A stretch of DNA of 64,000 nt from UBA6522 sp965237785 (lineage in GTDB: Bacteria > Pseudomonadota > Gammaproteobacteria > Steroidobacterales > Rariloculaceae), in the NCBI GenBank assembly GCA_965237785.1, contig OZ250159.1, forward strand, positions 3,348,001 through 3,412,000, given 5' to 3'. The translations under genes and the position numbers were made by a program. Below, in pieces: positions 26,634-34,699 of the stretch (the stretch's first letter is position 1; every line of letters begins with the position of its first letter). The notes beneath the pieces were generated by a model, which was not told where the DNA came from, did not search any database, and saw only the letters and a list, made by a program, of their open reading frames with translations.

Positions 26634-26976
26634 CTAAGCATTCTTGAAGGCCCGGTTCCAACGATCCTGTGGGTCGTCAAACTTGACCTTTGTCGGATCG
26701 AATTTCTCTGAGTCAAGTGATCCGCCAATCCAGCGCTTTATTTCATCGTGCTGATCGTGACCTGGATCTGCCAATGCCTCTAACATCGTCTGATAACCCC
26801 AAGGGCCGCCACAATCTTCAGGAGGACAGGCTCGCTCCCCACCGACGCAGACAACAGGTCTTTCAGAATCGCAGGAGATGATGTCAGCCAGGACGACATC
26901 GTGAATCCAATCGTCCCCGAAATCGTACACGTAGGTCATTCTGTCACCGACCTGTTGGAAGTGCTTCGTTACCGGC
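26634..26976 (-). pseudogene. PRiA4_ORF3 (plasmid pRiA4b ORF-3) family protein, C-terminal fragment
   Basis: About 113 residues (MTYVYDFGDDWIHDVVL, ERACPPEDCGGPWGYQTMLE, a KRWIGG and FDPTKVKFDDPQDRW tail) match the conserved C-terminal part of pRiA4b ORF-3-like proteins, found as passenger genes on mobile elements. The frame continues upstream only into IS91 copy 2 DNA, so the natural N-terminus was replaced at about 26976. No function is assigned. Confidence 0.8.
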
Positions 26977-27527
26977 TCACGGTGTGTTTGCACCGGCGAG
27001 CGCGCTGCGTGCCCGCGTCGTTCCCCAACGGCCTGCGAGCTCGGGCGAGCCGTCCGCCGCGAGGACCGAGGCCCAGCGGCATCGCTCAATGACCTGGGCG
27101 CAGCGGCTCAAGCGCGTGTTCGCCATCGACATCGACACCTGCCGTCGCTGCGGCGGCACGCTGCGGGTGATTGCGAGCATCGAGGAGCCTCAGGTCATCG
27201 AGCGGATCCTCGAACACCTCGCCCGGGACCGGCAGTCGCTCGATCCGGCGCATCCGAGCCGGGCGCCGCCACCAGCTCGCCTGCCGATCTGACCCATCGA
27301 GATACGCGCGAAGCAGGCGCTTCCACGGGCGGGTTCGGCCTCGCCCCGCGCAATGAGCCCGGAGCGGCGGCATTTCTTGCCACGCCGGGGAGATTCGCAG
27401 GGACGATCGAACGCCATTGGCTGGCAACGGTCGCCCACAAGACCAAATGCGCACCGAGTTACGCCCTCATCGACGCTCTCAGCTGCTCCAATACCCCTGC
27501 CGTAGGGCCTTTAAAATTACTATCCTT
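26977..27527 (+). mobile_element. IS91-family element, copy 2 (3' fragment)
   Basis: From TCACGGTGTG at 26977 to the common end at 27527 the sequence matches copy 1 (22256-22806) at a constant offset of 4721 bp, and I found no difference in the stretches compared. It encodes the last 102 residues of the transposase (including CRRCGGTLRVIAS) plus the 3' non-coding end. The 5' break interrupts the PRiA4_ORF3 gene and the 3' end abuts a beheaded mmsA gene. High identity implies recent activity or conversion. Confidence 0.88.
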
Positions 27528-27528
27528 C

Positions 27529-28644
27529 CCTGGAATTGACAGTTGGTCCGACCATCAACCCCTTGGCGTGGTCGCCGGGATTACGCCGTTCAATTTCCCC
27601 GCCATGGTACCCATGTGGATGTATCCCATGGCGATCGCCTGCGGCAACACGTTTGTGCTCAAGCCTTCGGAGAAGGACCCATCGGCGTCAATGCTCATAG
27701 CGCACCTCTTTCAGGAAGCCGGGTTGCCCGATGGCGTATTCAACATTGTTAACGGGGACAAGGAGGCAGTGGACGCGCTGCTTGCGAACGATCAGGTACA
27801 GGCAGTCAGTTTCGTTGGTTCAACACCCGTCGCCGAATACATTTATGCCACCGGCACAAGCTACGGCAAACGCGTCCAGGCGCTGGGCGGTGCAAAAAAC
27901 CATGCCATCGTGATGCCCGACGCAGACATCGATAACGCGGTGACTGCGTTGGTCGGCGCCGCGTACGGATCGTGCGGTGAGCGCTGCATGGCGATATCAG
28001 TCGTCATTTGCATCGGCGATGAAGTCGCCGACCGGGTCGTCAATAAACTCGAGCAGCAGCTTCGCACGCTGCGTGTGGGCAATGGTACGGACAGAAACAG
28101 CGACATGGGGCCGTTGGTTACCCGTGAACACCATGCAAGAGTAAGGGGATACGTGGATTTGGGCGTTCGGGAAGGGGCCGCGCTCGTCGTCGACGGCCGC
28201 GACCTGGTCGTAAAGGGTTACGAAGAAGGCTTCTTTCTGGGACCGTGCCTGTTCGATCGGGTGACCCCTCAAATGAGGATCTATCGGGAAGAGATTTTCG
28301 GCCCTGTGCTATGCGTCGTTCGAGCGGAATCCGAACAACGTGCCATGCGGTTCATCAATGAACATGAATACGGCAACGGCACCTGTATTTTTACCCGGGA
28401 CGGTGAAGCGGCGCGTTATTTTGCGGATAACATCAAGGTCGGGATGGTCGGTATCAACGTGCCACTTCCGGTTCCGGTTGCGTACCACAGTTTCGGGGGC
28501 TGGAAGCGCTCCTTTTTCGGCGATCTGTGTGCGTACGGGCCGGATAGCGTCCGCTTCTATACCCGGCGCAAGACGATCATGCAGCGATGGCCTGCGGGCG
28601 GTGTCAGGGAGAAGTCGCAGTTTTCCTTTCCGAGCAGCCAGTAG
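27529..28644 (+). pseudogene. mmsA: Methylmalonate-semialdehyde dehydrogenase-type ALDH, N-terminally truncated
   Basis: The open frame begins directly after the IS91 end (PGIDSWSDHQPLG) and continues through GITPFNFPAMVPMWMYP, NIVNGDKEAVDALLAND, FVGSTPVAEYIY, the catalytic Cys in GSCGERCMAIS, and EEIFGPVLCVVRAES. This matches the CoA-acylating methylmalonate-semialdehyde dehydrogenase family of valine/inositol catabolism. The first roughly 130 residues are missing. An internal GTG at 27568 could start a product, but without the N-terminal part of the Rossmann domain it is unlikely to be active. Confidence 0.85.
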
Positions 28645-29011
28645 GGCCATTTCGGAGATTGGACAACCCTATATCCTGCAACACTAGAAGAAATATAAAG
28701 CATTGTTTTTGTTTGTTTTGTCCCTTTCCACTCACAGGGGCCGAGCAGGACCCAATATCTTGAACACAGATTCTCGTTAATTAACCCGGCCGCCGGAATC
28801 CCGTACAACTGGCTCACCGTGAATTACGGTGCGCGGTGCCGGGACGGCGAGGAGGATGCATCTCAAGAAAGGTCTGCGCCCGCGCCCTGAGGATGTCGGC
28901 GACCTCCACCGCCGGTCGCGTGGCCCGCGCTTCCCAAGCCCTTTAGCGACCTTGTCGCCTGCCTTAACGCGAGCCCCGATCCAATGGGTTGCTCAACCTC
29001 GGCAGCGCTTG
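28645..29011. other. Intergenic stretch without recognisable gene
   Basis: It lies between the mmsA fragment and the DGR terminator. The first part is AT-rich (28660-28720, with T-rich runs), the rest GC-rich. Frames that are open here have no recognisable domain or ribosome site. I see nothing supportable. Confidence 0.5.
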
Positions 29012-29062
29012 AAAAACGGCGCCGCACCGCCTCCGCCAAGCGGAGCAAGAGGCGCGGCGCCG
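29012..29062 (-). terminator. Rho-independent terminator of the DGR operon
   Basis: Read on the minus strand, CGGCGCCGC (29062-29054) pairs with GCGGCGCCG (29025-29017), with an inner GC-rich hairpin. It is followed by TTTTT (29016-29012). It lies about 75 bp beyond the template repeat and closes the avd-RT-TR transcription unit. Confidence 0.8.
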
Positions 29063-29090
29063 ACCCTTCATCATGACCCGCCCTGGACGC

Positions 29091-30341
29091 TCATCGCGCG
29101 CCCGGCGGCGCCTTGACGCCACCGGTTCCGGCCTTTGAGCGTGCGGGCCACACGGAACCCGTTGTTGTTGTTACGGTTGCCGGTGGTGTTCCTGTTGCGG
29201 TTCGCGGAGCGGAGGTTCCTCGGTTGGTTGTTCCAGGAACCGCCGCGCAAAACGCGCCGGGGGGCAGGTCAGGCTCACGCGCCGGATCGAACCATCCGCC
29301 GCGAAAGATCGACTGGCGTAAACGCCAGGTGTCCGCATGTTCGGCGTGGGCGATCCAGGACCGCACGCGCCGCTCGATGTTCTCCCGGGTCGCCGTGCCG
29401 TGCCGCCACCGGTCGCGCAGACCGCGTAGCCGGTTTCGGAACCGGCGCACGTTGTCCTCCGGCAAGCGCCGACGGCCGCCGGGCTGCAACACGAACCCGA
29501 GAAACGCCGCGGGTTCGCAGGTCGGAACGATCGCCGTCTTGCGCGGGTGCAGCCGCAGCCGGCGCCCTTCGAGGAAGGTCGCGATCCTTGCGCGCCACCG
29601 CTCCAACGCTTCGCGGTCGTCGTGGAACAGGGCGAAATCATCAACGTAGCGCAGGTAGCCCTTCGCCCGCAGCACTTCCTTGCAGAAGTGATCCAGCCTG
29701 TCGAGATACACGTTCGCGAAAAGCTGGCTCGTGAGATTGCCGATGGGCAGACCCCGACGCCGTTGCAGGGGCGCGAGCAAATCGTCGCCCGGAAACATCA
29801 GGTCGACGCGTTCCTGGCGGTTCGAGCCGTCAACGATCCGATCCGCTAATGCCAGCGTACGCCCACAGCCGATCCGCCGGCGCAGGGCGCGTTTGAGAAT
29901 GGCGTGATCGATGGCCGGAAAGTAGCGGAAAATGTCGGCGCGCAGCACATAGCGGAACCGATCTCGAAACGACTCGTAACGGGCCACCGCGCGGTGCGTG
30001 CCCTTCCCGATCCTGTTGGCGTAGCTGTCGTGGATGAAACCGCGCTCGAAGATCGGCTCACACACTGCACACCAGGCATGGTGTACTACGCGGTCGCGGA
30101 ACGGCGCGGCGGAAACGATGCGATGTTTCGGGTCGAAGATTTCGATCTTCCGGTAACCCCCCGGACGGTAACGGCCGCTTTGAAGTTCGCGTTCCAGCCG
30201 AAGAACTTCGGTCTCAAGATTGGCGAGAAACGCCGCCACACCGGGCTTGGCGCGCTTGCCCTTCGCAGCGCGAAGCGCCGCCGCGTGCAGCGCCTCGAAC
30301 GAGGCGATGCCTTCAAACAGATTGCGATCCTTCCCGAGCAC
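29091..30341 (-). CDS. DGR reverse transcriptase
   Basis: A retron/group II-like RT of the diversity-generating class. The polymerase motif is RYVDDFALF. The diagnostic DGR motif IGNLTSQ (GxxxSQ in place of the group II form) is in GLPIGNLTSQLFANVYLDRL. FRYVLRADIFRYFPAIDH holds the first catalytic Asp. The GTG at 30341 (AAGG upstream) is preferred; a TTG at 30401 would add 20 residues. RT homology ends near HAEHADTWRLRQSIF. The frame then runs on through the template repeat in another phase (Thr/Pro-rich tail), so the true C-terminus is odd. It reverse-transcribes TR RNA with adenine infidelity, together with Avd. Confidence 0.95.
   Translation of the reverse strand: MLGKDRNLFEGIASFEALHAAALRAAKGKRAKPGVAAFLANLETEVLRLERELQSGRYRPGGYRKIEIFDPKHRIVSAAPFRDRVVHHAWCAVCEPIFERGFIHDSYANRIGKGTHRAVARYESFRDRFRYVLRADIFRYFPAIDHAILKRALRRRIGCGRTLALADRIVDGSNRQERVDLMFPGDDLLAPLQRRRGLPIGNLTSQLFANVYLDRLDHFCKEVLRAKGYLRYVDDFALFHDDREALERWRARIATFLEGRRLRLHPRKTAIVPTCEPAAFLGFVLQPGGRRRLPEDNVRRFRNRLRGLRDRWRHGTATRENIERRVRSWIAHAEHADTWRLRQSIFRGGWFDPAREPDLPPGAFCAAVPGTTNRGTSAPRTATGTPPATVTTTTGSVWPARSKAGTGGVKAPPGAR
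29136..29257 (-). repeat. DGR template repeat (TR)
   Basis: 122 bp that align without gaps to the variable repeat at 30833-30954 (constant offset 1697). Read on the minus strand it is dense in AAC codons, so in the target frame it would encode an Asn-rich block (RSANRNRN, GNRNNNNGFR). The mutable core has 28 adenines, 16 of which differ in the VR, and no non-adenine base in the core differs. One non-A mismatch lies at the 3' tail (29143 versus 30840), as expected for IMH*/IMH end differences. It sits inside the extreme 3' end of the RT reading frame. Confidence 0.95.
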
Positions 30342-30723
30342 GATGCACCTTGGTCCACGCACCGACCTTGCGGCCGGTTTCGTCGATGCTGCGGGCCGCA
30401 AATTCGTAACGGCGGGGGTCCAGCACGCGAAGGTCCCGCGCCAGCCGGAACAGGAAACGGAGTTTTTCCAGCCCCAGATTCGCGTTGGCCAGATGAGAAC
30501 TCCGGCGCTTGGTGTAGGTTGCTTCGATCAACCGCTCCAGCACATCCAGCGCCACCGTCTGAATGCGGTCGCCGAGAAGGAATTTGCGGCTGCGCGGAAA
30601 CCGTTCCACCGCCGGCACCAGCCAAAGCACGAAACGGTAGTGCGCCTCAAGCGCCGCACCCGTTGTACGGGCGCCGTCCGATCGCGCCGCGCCGCCCCGC
30701 TCCCGGTCGTCATCCGGTTCCAA
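30313..30723 (-). CDS. avd: Avd, accessory variability determinant of the DGR
   Basis: A 136-residue basic, all-helical protein (ALEAHYRFVLWLVPAVERF, RIQTVALDVLERLIEATYT, LGLEKLRFLFRLARDLRVLD, YEFAARSIDETGRKVGAW) of the four-helix-bundle Avd/S23 family. Avd pentamers bind the RT and the template RNA and are needed for mutagenic retrohoming in characterised DGRs. The start is a TTG at 30723 with AAGGA seven bases upstream. It overlaps the RT start by 29 bp, so the two are co-translated. Confidence 0.92.
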   Translation of the reverse strand: MEPDDDRERGGAARSDGARTTGAALEAHYRFVLWLVPAVERFPRSRKFLLGDRIQTVALDVLERLIEATYTKRRSSHLANANLGLEKLRFLFRLARDLRVLDPRRYEFAARSIDETGRKVGAWTKVHRAREGSQSV

Positions 30724-30761
30724 GTCCCGTTCCTTCTGATCGCACGCAAGATACCCCGTTC

Positions 30762-30797
30762 AAAAAAAATTTTCGGCCAAGGGGCAAAGCCCCTTGG
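30762..30797 (-). terminator. Hairpin plus T-tract after the DGR target gene (terminator and/or retrohoming cruciform)
   Basis: A perfect 9-bp stem CCAAGGGGC/GCCCCTTGG (30777-30785 and 30789-30797, 3-nt loop) lies 28 bp beyond the target stop codon and 35 bp beyond the VR. On the minus strand it is followed by a run of eight T (30769-30762). It can work as an intrinsic terminator of the target transcript. In other DGRs a hairpin/cruciform just downstream of VR stimulates retrohoming, so a dual role is possible. Confidence 0.75.
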
Positions 30798-30824
30798 ATC
30801 CCCAAGACTTAAAGAGGTAACGAT

Positions 30825-31955
30825 TCAAGGTGTGAGCGTCCGGGCCACACGGAACCCGTTGTAGTTGAAACGGTAGCCGGAGGTGAGCCTGAGGCGGAGC
30901 GCGGAGCGGAGGTCCCTCGGAAGGTTGAGCCAGGAACCGCCGCGCAAAACGCGCGCGCTACAATCACCGCTCTGCCAGGCACTGCCATCCGAGGGCGCTC
31001 CCGCATAACTCCCGTTCCAGCAATCCTCCACCCACTCCCACACGTTACCATGCATGTCGTGCAGACCAAATGCGTTCGCTGAGAACGATCCAACCGGGGC
31101 CGTTTGACTGCCGTCCCACTGACTGCCGCAGGAAGAGCAGTTCGCACGGTTATTTCCAATGGCGTTGCCCCAACTGTACGCCGTCGCTGTTCCCGCCCGC
31201 GCCGCGTATTCCCACTCCGCCTCGCTCAGCAAACGGTATTCCGACCCCGTCTGACGCGACAACCAAACCACGTATTCCTGAGCGTCATTCCACGACACGT
31301 TGATCACCGGCCGACGCCCGCGGCCCCAGCCTTCATCGTCCACCCGGTTCGGAGCGGTGAACCGGTCATAGTCTTCAAACGTCACCTGGTACTTCGATAC
31401 CGCAATCGCCCTCGGAATCGTCACGTCGTGCACCGGCGACTCGCGGTCAAAACAGTCCTGGCCCGACACGCAGCCCATCCGAAAACGTCCTCCCGGTATC
31501 ACCACCATCTCCGGGCCTTGACCACCCGAACTCAACGCGTCGGAAAACGCCTCTCCCGCCTGCCGGGACGGGGCGGGAGCGAGCGCAGGTGCCGACGTTC
31601 CGCCAGACTGCGCCGCCGGCGAAGTCGGCCGGCCGCCCGCGGAGGACGCCACGGCTCCTCCGGCCGGTGGCGCGGCCGGCGCCTGGCGCCCCGCCGTCGA
31701 CGCCCGGGTCATCGCCTCGATCACCGAGGAGTCCACGCCCGCCCGCGACAGCGCCGCCAACTGCGCTACCGAGGTGTCAAACTCCGCCGGCCTCGATTCG
31801 ATCACCGCCATGATCGCCGATGGCGACAGGCCCGCCTCCATCAACGTAACAACGTCCGCGTTGGTGAGTACTTCCTCACCTTCCTGTCCGACAGCCATTT
31901 GCGAGAACAATCCGGCGAGAACAATCCAGCCCAATAAAACTACAGCCTTTCTCAT
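30825..31955 (-). CDS. DGR target: exported protein with a C-terminal FGE-sulfatase/C-type-lectin-fold variable domain
   Basis: A 376-residue protein from the ATG at 31955 (AAGGGG upstream). It has a signal peptide (VVLLGWIVLAGLFSQMAVGQ) and a small helical domain, residues about 30-85 (TNADVVTLMEAGLSPSAIM, LAALSRAGVDSSVIEAM). A Pro/Ala/Gly-rich linker leads to a formylglycine-generating-enzyme-like fold from about residue 150 (MVVIPGGRFRMGC, SKYQVTFEDYDRFT, RLLSEAEWEYAARAGT, MHGNVWEWVEDCW, VLRGGSW). The active-site Cys pair of true FGE after GGSW is absent, so it is a binding scaffold, not an FGE. The VR makes the ligand surface hypervariable. It is probably periplasmic or surface displayed. 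Confidence 0.93.
   Translation of the reverse strand: MRKAVVLLGWIVLAGLFSQMAVGQEGEEVLTNADVVTLMEAGLSPSAIMAVIESRPAEFDTSVAQLAALSRAGVDSSVIEAMTRASTAGRQAPAAPPAGGAVASSAGGRPTSPAAQSGGTSAPALAPAPSRQAGEAFSDALSSGGQGPEMVVIPGGRFRMGCVSGQDCFDRESPVHDVTIPRAIAVSKYQVTFEDYDRFTAPNRVDDEGWGRGRRPVINVSWNDAQEYVVWLSRQTGSEYRLLSEAEWEYAARAGTATAYSWGNAIGNNRANCSSCGSQWDGSQTAPVGSFSANAFGLHDMHGNVWEWVEDCWNGSYAGAPSDGSAWQSGDCSARVLRGGSWLNLPRDLRSALRLRLTSGYRFNYNGFRVARTLTP
30833..30954 (-). repeat. DGR variable repeat (VR) in the 3' end of the target gene
   Basis: Aligned to the TR at 29136-29257. Sixteen substitutions in the core are all at template A (AAC to CTC four times, CAA to CTT, AAC to GAC, ACC to TCC, AAC to TAC twice, AAC to TTC). 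Flanking invariant blocks are GCGCGTTTTGCGCGGCGG upstream and GGGTTCCGTGTGGCCCG (IMH-like) downstream. It encodes residues about 334-374 of the target, including GGSWLNLPRDLRSAL and YRFNYNGFR. Confidence 0.95.
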
Positions 31956-32438
31956 CGATCCGACCCCTTGGCGAGCTTGAACTCGATTGTTGCACCCGGC
32001 CGGGATCGGTGCAAGAAAGGTTACCTTGACAAGTAGCCGGGACGGCCAGGCCAGTGGCATCACCCGGCGCCGGGCACACGCCCAATTGATAAGACGCCAC
32101 ATAGACCGGCGCGCACGGTCGGCTCCTCGCTGAACGTCAACCCTCAGGTGAACGCGCGCTCGACGATGCGTTCGTCGTCGGCCACGGCGATGGTGCCTGA
32201 CATCGCCGGAAAGTTGGGTGCTGGCGGTCCGCAACGCGAGGGCCGGAATGAACTGCGCCGAGGAGGAGCCATGCTCAAGGTCGAAGAGGAGGACGAGGCC
32301 GTTACGGCCGCTCGATGGGAACAGTGACGCGTCGGAGTTGATTGGCGGTCGCGCAGCAACCAGAATGGAGGATTGGTCGACGTATCGTCGGCAACGGCTG
32401 GATGAGGACGAGGAAGCCATTGGTTGAAGGAGGAAGCG
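31956..32438. other. Intergenic region between the DGR target and the next operon
   Basis: It separates divergent genes, so promoters for both should lie here. For the DGR target, a TTGTCA about 85 bp upstream of the start is a weak -35 candidate without a good -10. Open frames here lack recognisable domains. The minus frame that extends the target gene upstream past 31955 is composition-driven and not believable. Confidence 0.45.
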
Positions 32439-33311
32439 TTGAGTGACGGCATCATAAGAGTAGGGAAGTGGATCTGGAAACACCGCGCAGGTGTGCTGTG
32501 GTCGATTGTCTTGGTCGTGGCGGGGGCCGTCGCTGTGTACGTGTGGGTGCAATGGCTGGTGCAACTGCACAGCGGGTCGAGCGTGTGGAGGGCTGCGTGC
32601 GTAGCGCTGGCGATCCTTACCCTGGCTTTGGCCGTTCATTTCGTCCACTGTTTCACGCGGAATCTGCCGAGCCCAATGGAGACGCTGTCGCGGGAGTTGC
32701 GATCGATCTTCGTGTACGCCTACGTGTTCCAGGCACTGGCGATCGGGTTTTCGCTGGGGCCGTTCATAGTATCGACCGAGTCCTTGTCGTCGTGGGAGTC
32801 CTGGGCTGGCGTGGAATACGGTTGTCTGCGCGCCGAAGAAGGATATGGGAGCGAACTGACCCGTTGCGCGACTGGATCCTCGGACGGGCAATGGTTGCTG
32901 CACATTGGCAGTCGGTCGTTGGCCGTGCAGGCTGGGACCGATGGGGCCGGAGACGGCGCGGAATTGAGCCGGGGACTGGTCGTACCGCTCTACGTGGTTG
33001 TGCTGGCGATTATCGGGGGAGCCGTGGGGATGACCCGACGACTGCCCGAGATACAGCGGCGGGCCGCGTTCAGCGTTCAGGAACAGCAAGACGGCGATGG
33101 GATCTCGCCGATCGTGGCGCGAGAGATGGTCGTGTTTCAGATCATGCAGATCGTGGCGGCGCCGCTGATCGCGATCGTGGCGTTCTCAGCGTTCGAGCCT
33201 GACACCGTCAGCGCGGCCGTGTTGGTTGGATTTGCTTCCGGCTTCTCGTCGGAAGCGATTCTGATGAAGCTCCGGCAAGCCAGCGAGGCGGTGGTGGGAA
33301 AAGCCAACTGA
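32439..33311 (+). CDS. Integral membrane protein of unknown function
   Basis: A 290-residue protein. The TTG start at 32439 is supported by AGGAGG five bases upstream. Hydrophobic helices: about residues 20-42 (LWSIVLVVAGAVAVYVWVQW), 52-72 (ALAILTLALAVHFVHCF), 87-108 (IFVYAYVFQALAIGFSLGPF), 188-208 (VPLYVVVLAIIGGAVGM) and 240-262 (IVAAPLIAIVAFSAF). A hydrophilic loop with paired Cys (GVEYGCLRAEE, LTRCATG) sits between the third and fourth. No family recognised. It is followed by an endonuclease remnant and a coiled-coil gene on the same strand. Confidence 0.6.
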   Translation: MSDGIIRVGKWIWKHRAGVLWSIVLVVAGAVAVYVWVQWLVQLHSGSSVWRAACVALAILTLALAVHFVHCFTRNLPSPMETLSRELRSIFVYAYVFQALAIGFSLGPFIVSTESLSSWESWAGVEYGCLRAEEGYGSELTRCATGSSDGQWLLHIGSRSLAVQAGTDGAGDGAELSRGLVVPLYVVVLAIIGGAVGMTRRLPEIQRRAAFSVQEQQDGDGISPIVAREMVVFQIMQIVAAPLIAIVAFSAFEPDTVSAAVLVGFASGFSSEAILMKLRQASEAVVGKAN

Positions 33312-33417
33312 GAAGGGGCATGCCGGCGCGCGACTGGGCGGCGGAGGGCGTGCAAGGTATTGGGGGCCAGAGCATGCGGAAGTTGAGGAGTGGCAGCGGA
33401 GTGGCGGTCTTGGTGGA

Positions 33418-33783
33418 ATGGGCGTTGTCGTCCTCAGGTTCGGCGAACGAAGTACATCCGCGGCTATGCTTGGACGGTTGTCTGGCCGGCGCACCTGGGA
33501 TGAACGATGTGTTTATACGGTCGAGGGGCATCTGGTGCCGAGCGGATACTGGAAGGTCGTTGGGGTTGAGGACCGAGGCGACATCGGGTTGGCAGCGTTC
33601 GTGTTCGACCAGGACAGGGCGACAAGCGATTCGCATTGCGACGGCGACAAGGCAGCGAGCGTGGGCGAGGTCGAGACGCGAACTGGGCTGAAATTCATGT
33701 ATTGGTTGGACAGAGGGCTGTATGAGGCGCTTGAAGTTACCCATGGGACGTTGTTCGAAGAACTCGGTTGGAGATGGCAGTAA
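33418..33783 (+). pseudogene. C-terminal part of a DNA/RNA non-specific endonuclease (NUC1-like)
   Basis: A 121-residue frame. From residue about 40 (HLVPSGYWKVVGVEDRG, LAAFVFDQD, SVGEVETRTGLKFMYWL, DRGLYEALE) it resembles the C-terminal strand-helix region of NUC1/Serratia-type nucleases. The DRGH catalytic motif and the N-terminal half are not present in any frame upstream (33312-33417 is too short). It is probably a truncated remnant; a small stand-alone product cannot be excluded. Confidence 0.5.
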
Positions 33784-33871
33784 TCATAGGCGCTGAGGTG
33801 GTTGACGAGGGCGGTCCAAGCGAGTCGGTGGAATGTACCTCGGAAAGAATTAGGCAACGGGAGACCAAGGT

Positions 33872-34699
33872 ATGAGGACTGTCATTCGAGGGTTCTTGCG
33901 TCAAGCGTACGTGGAATTCAACGGAGACTGGAAGGGCGATACGGACGTAAAGCAGCGCAAAGAGAAGCTGGGACGAAAACGAAGGGAGCAGGAGACGTTG
34001 CGGAAATCATTCGAGGATGGAAAGGCGAACGAGGACGAGATCGACGACTACAACAAGCTGTCGGACGAGGTGGACGTTCTGCAGAAGAGCCTGAACAACA
34101 CGCTAATCGTAACGCTCGTCCATCCCGGAGAAGACGGCAACGTCACGATCATGAAGGGGCTGTCCATCGGCAACGGCAAGAGGAACGGAGTCAATAATAA
34201 GCAAAAGGACGAGGACTTCTTGAAAACAGGCCTGTTCAAGAAGATCGCGATAGGCGAATTCGGCATTCGGGTCGCCATTGCGGATACGGACAAGGAAAAC
34301 CCCTTCGGGCTCTTCCTGAGGCGGGTGTTGTCCGGAGTGTTCAATTCGGTCGTAAAGTCGCCGATCGACGACATTGGCAACGTGCTCGTATCGAACGCCG
34401 CGTCTGTACTCTCGTCGGACATTCGCGATGCGATAAAGCGCAAAGCGGGCGACAAGATCACCGTGGTTGGAGTTTCCCGAGTCGCGAAACTCGCCGTTGG
34501 CGAGCGAGGTGAGTTAACTCTGACGAATGATGACGAGGAGGAAATCGAGGACATAGAGTTCTCGAACGGAGAATTGACGCTGGACTTGAGGTTTCCCGGA
34601 CTGGTGCTGAAGCACAAGACTGGAAACAAAACCAAGTACGGCCTGCCCGGCGCTCCTAATGGGAAGGTAATGATAGGGCTGAAGTCGGAGCGGCTGTAG
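33872..34699 (+). CDS. Hypothetical cytoplasmic protein with a charged coiled coil
   Basis: A 275-residue protein with no recognisable family. Residues about 28-75 are a Lys/Glu-rich coiled coil (KQRKEKLGRKRREQETLRKS, ETDYNKLSDEVD-like). Then come beta-rich segments (NTLIVTLVHPGEDGNVTIM, KIAIGEFGIRVAIADTD, KITVVGVSRVAKLAVGERG) and an acidic stretch (TNDDEEEIEDIEFS). No signal or membrane segments. It follows the membrane protein and nuclease remnant, is less GC-rich than the housekeeping genes, and may belong with them as an acquired cassette. Confidence 0.55.
   Translation: MRTVIRGFLRQAYVEFNGDWKGDTDVKQRKEKLGRKRREQETLRKSFEDGKANEDEIDDYNKLSDEVDVLQKSLNNTLIVTLVHPGEDGNVTIMKGLSIGNGKRNGVNNKQKDEDFLKTGLFKKIAIGEFGIRVAIADTDKENPFGLFLRRVLSGVFNSVVKSPIDDIGNVLVSNAASVLSSDIRDAIKRKAGDKITVVGVSRVAKLAVGERGELTLTNDDEEEIEDIEFSNGELTLDLRFPGLVLKHKTGNKTKYGLPGAPNGKVMIGLKSERL

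Noticed and set aside
28829..29116. Plus-strand frame beside the DGR terminator
   Set aside because: Arg/Pro-rich translation of GC-rich hairpin DNA; no ribosome site or family.
29113..30812. Plus-strand open frames opposite the RT and avd genes
   Set aside because: They are antisense to RT and Avd, which carry specific motifs; the plus frames have none.
30825..31955. Formylglycine-generating enzyme serving the two sulfatases
   Set aside because: The fold is FGE-like, but the catalytic Cys pair is absent and the region is the DGR variable repeat, so a binding role is far more likely.
31956..33089. Extension of the DGR target to a 754-residue protein
   Set aside because: The extra N-terminal residues are low-complexity and overlap the opposite-strand membrane gene. 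The ATG at 31955 has a ribosome site and begins a clean signal peptide.
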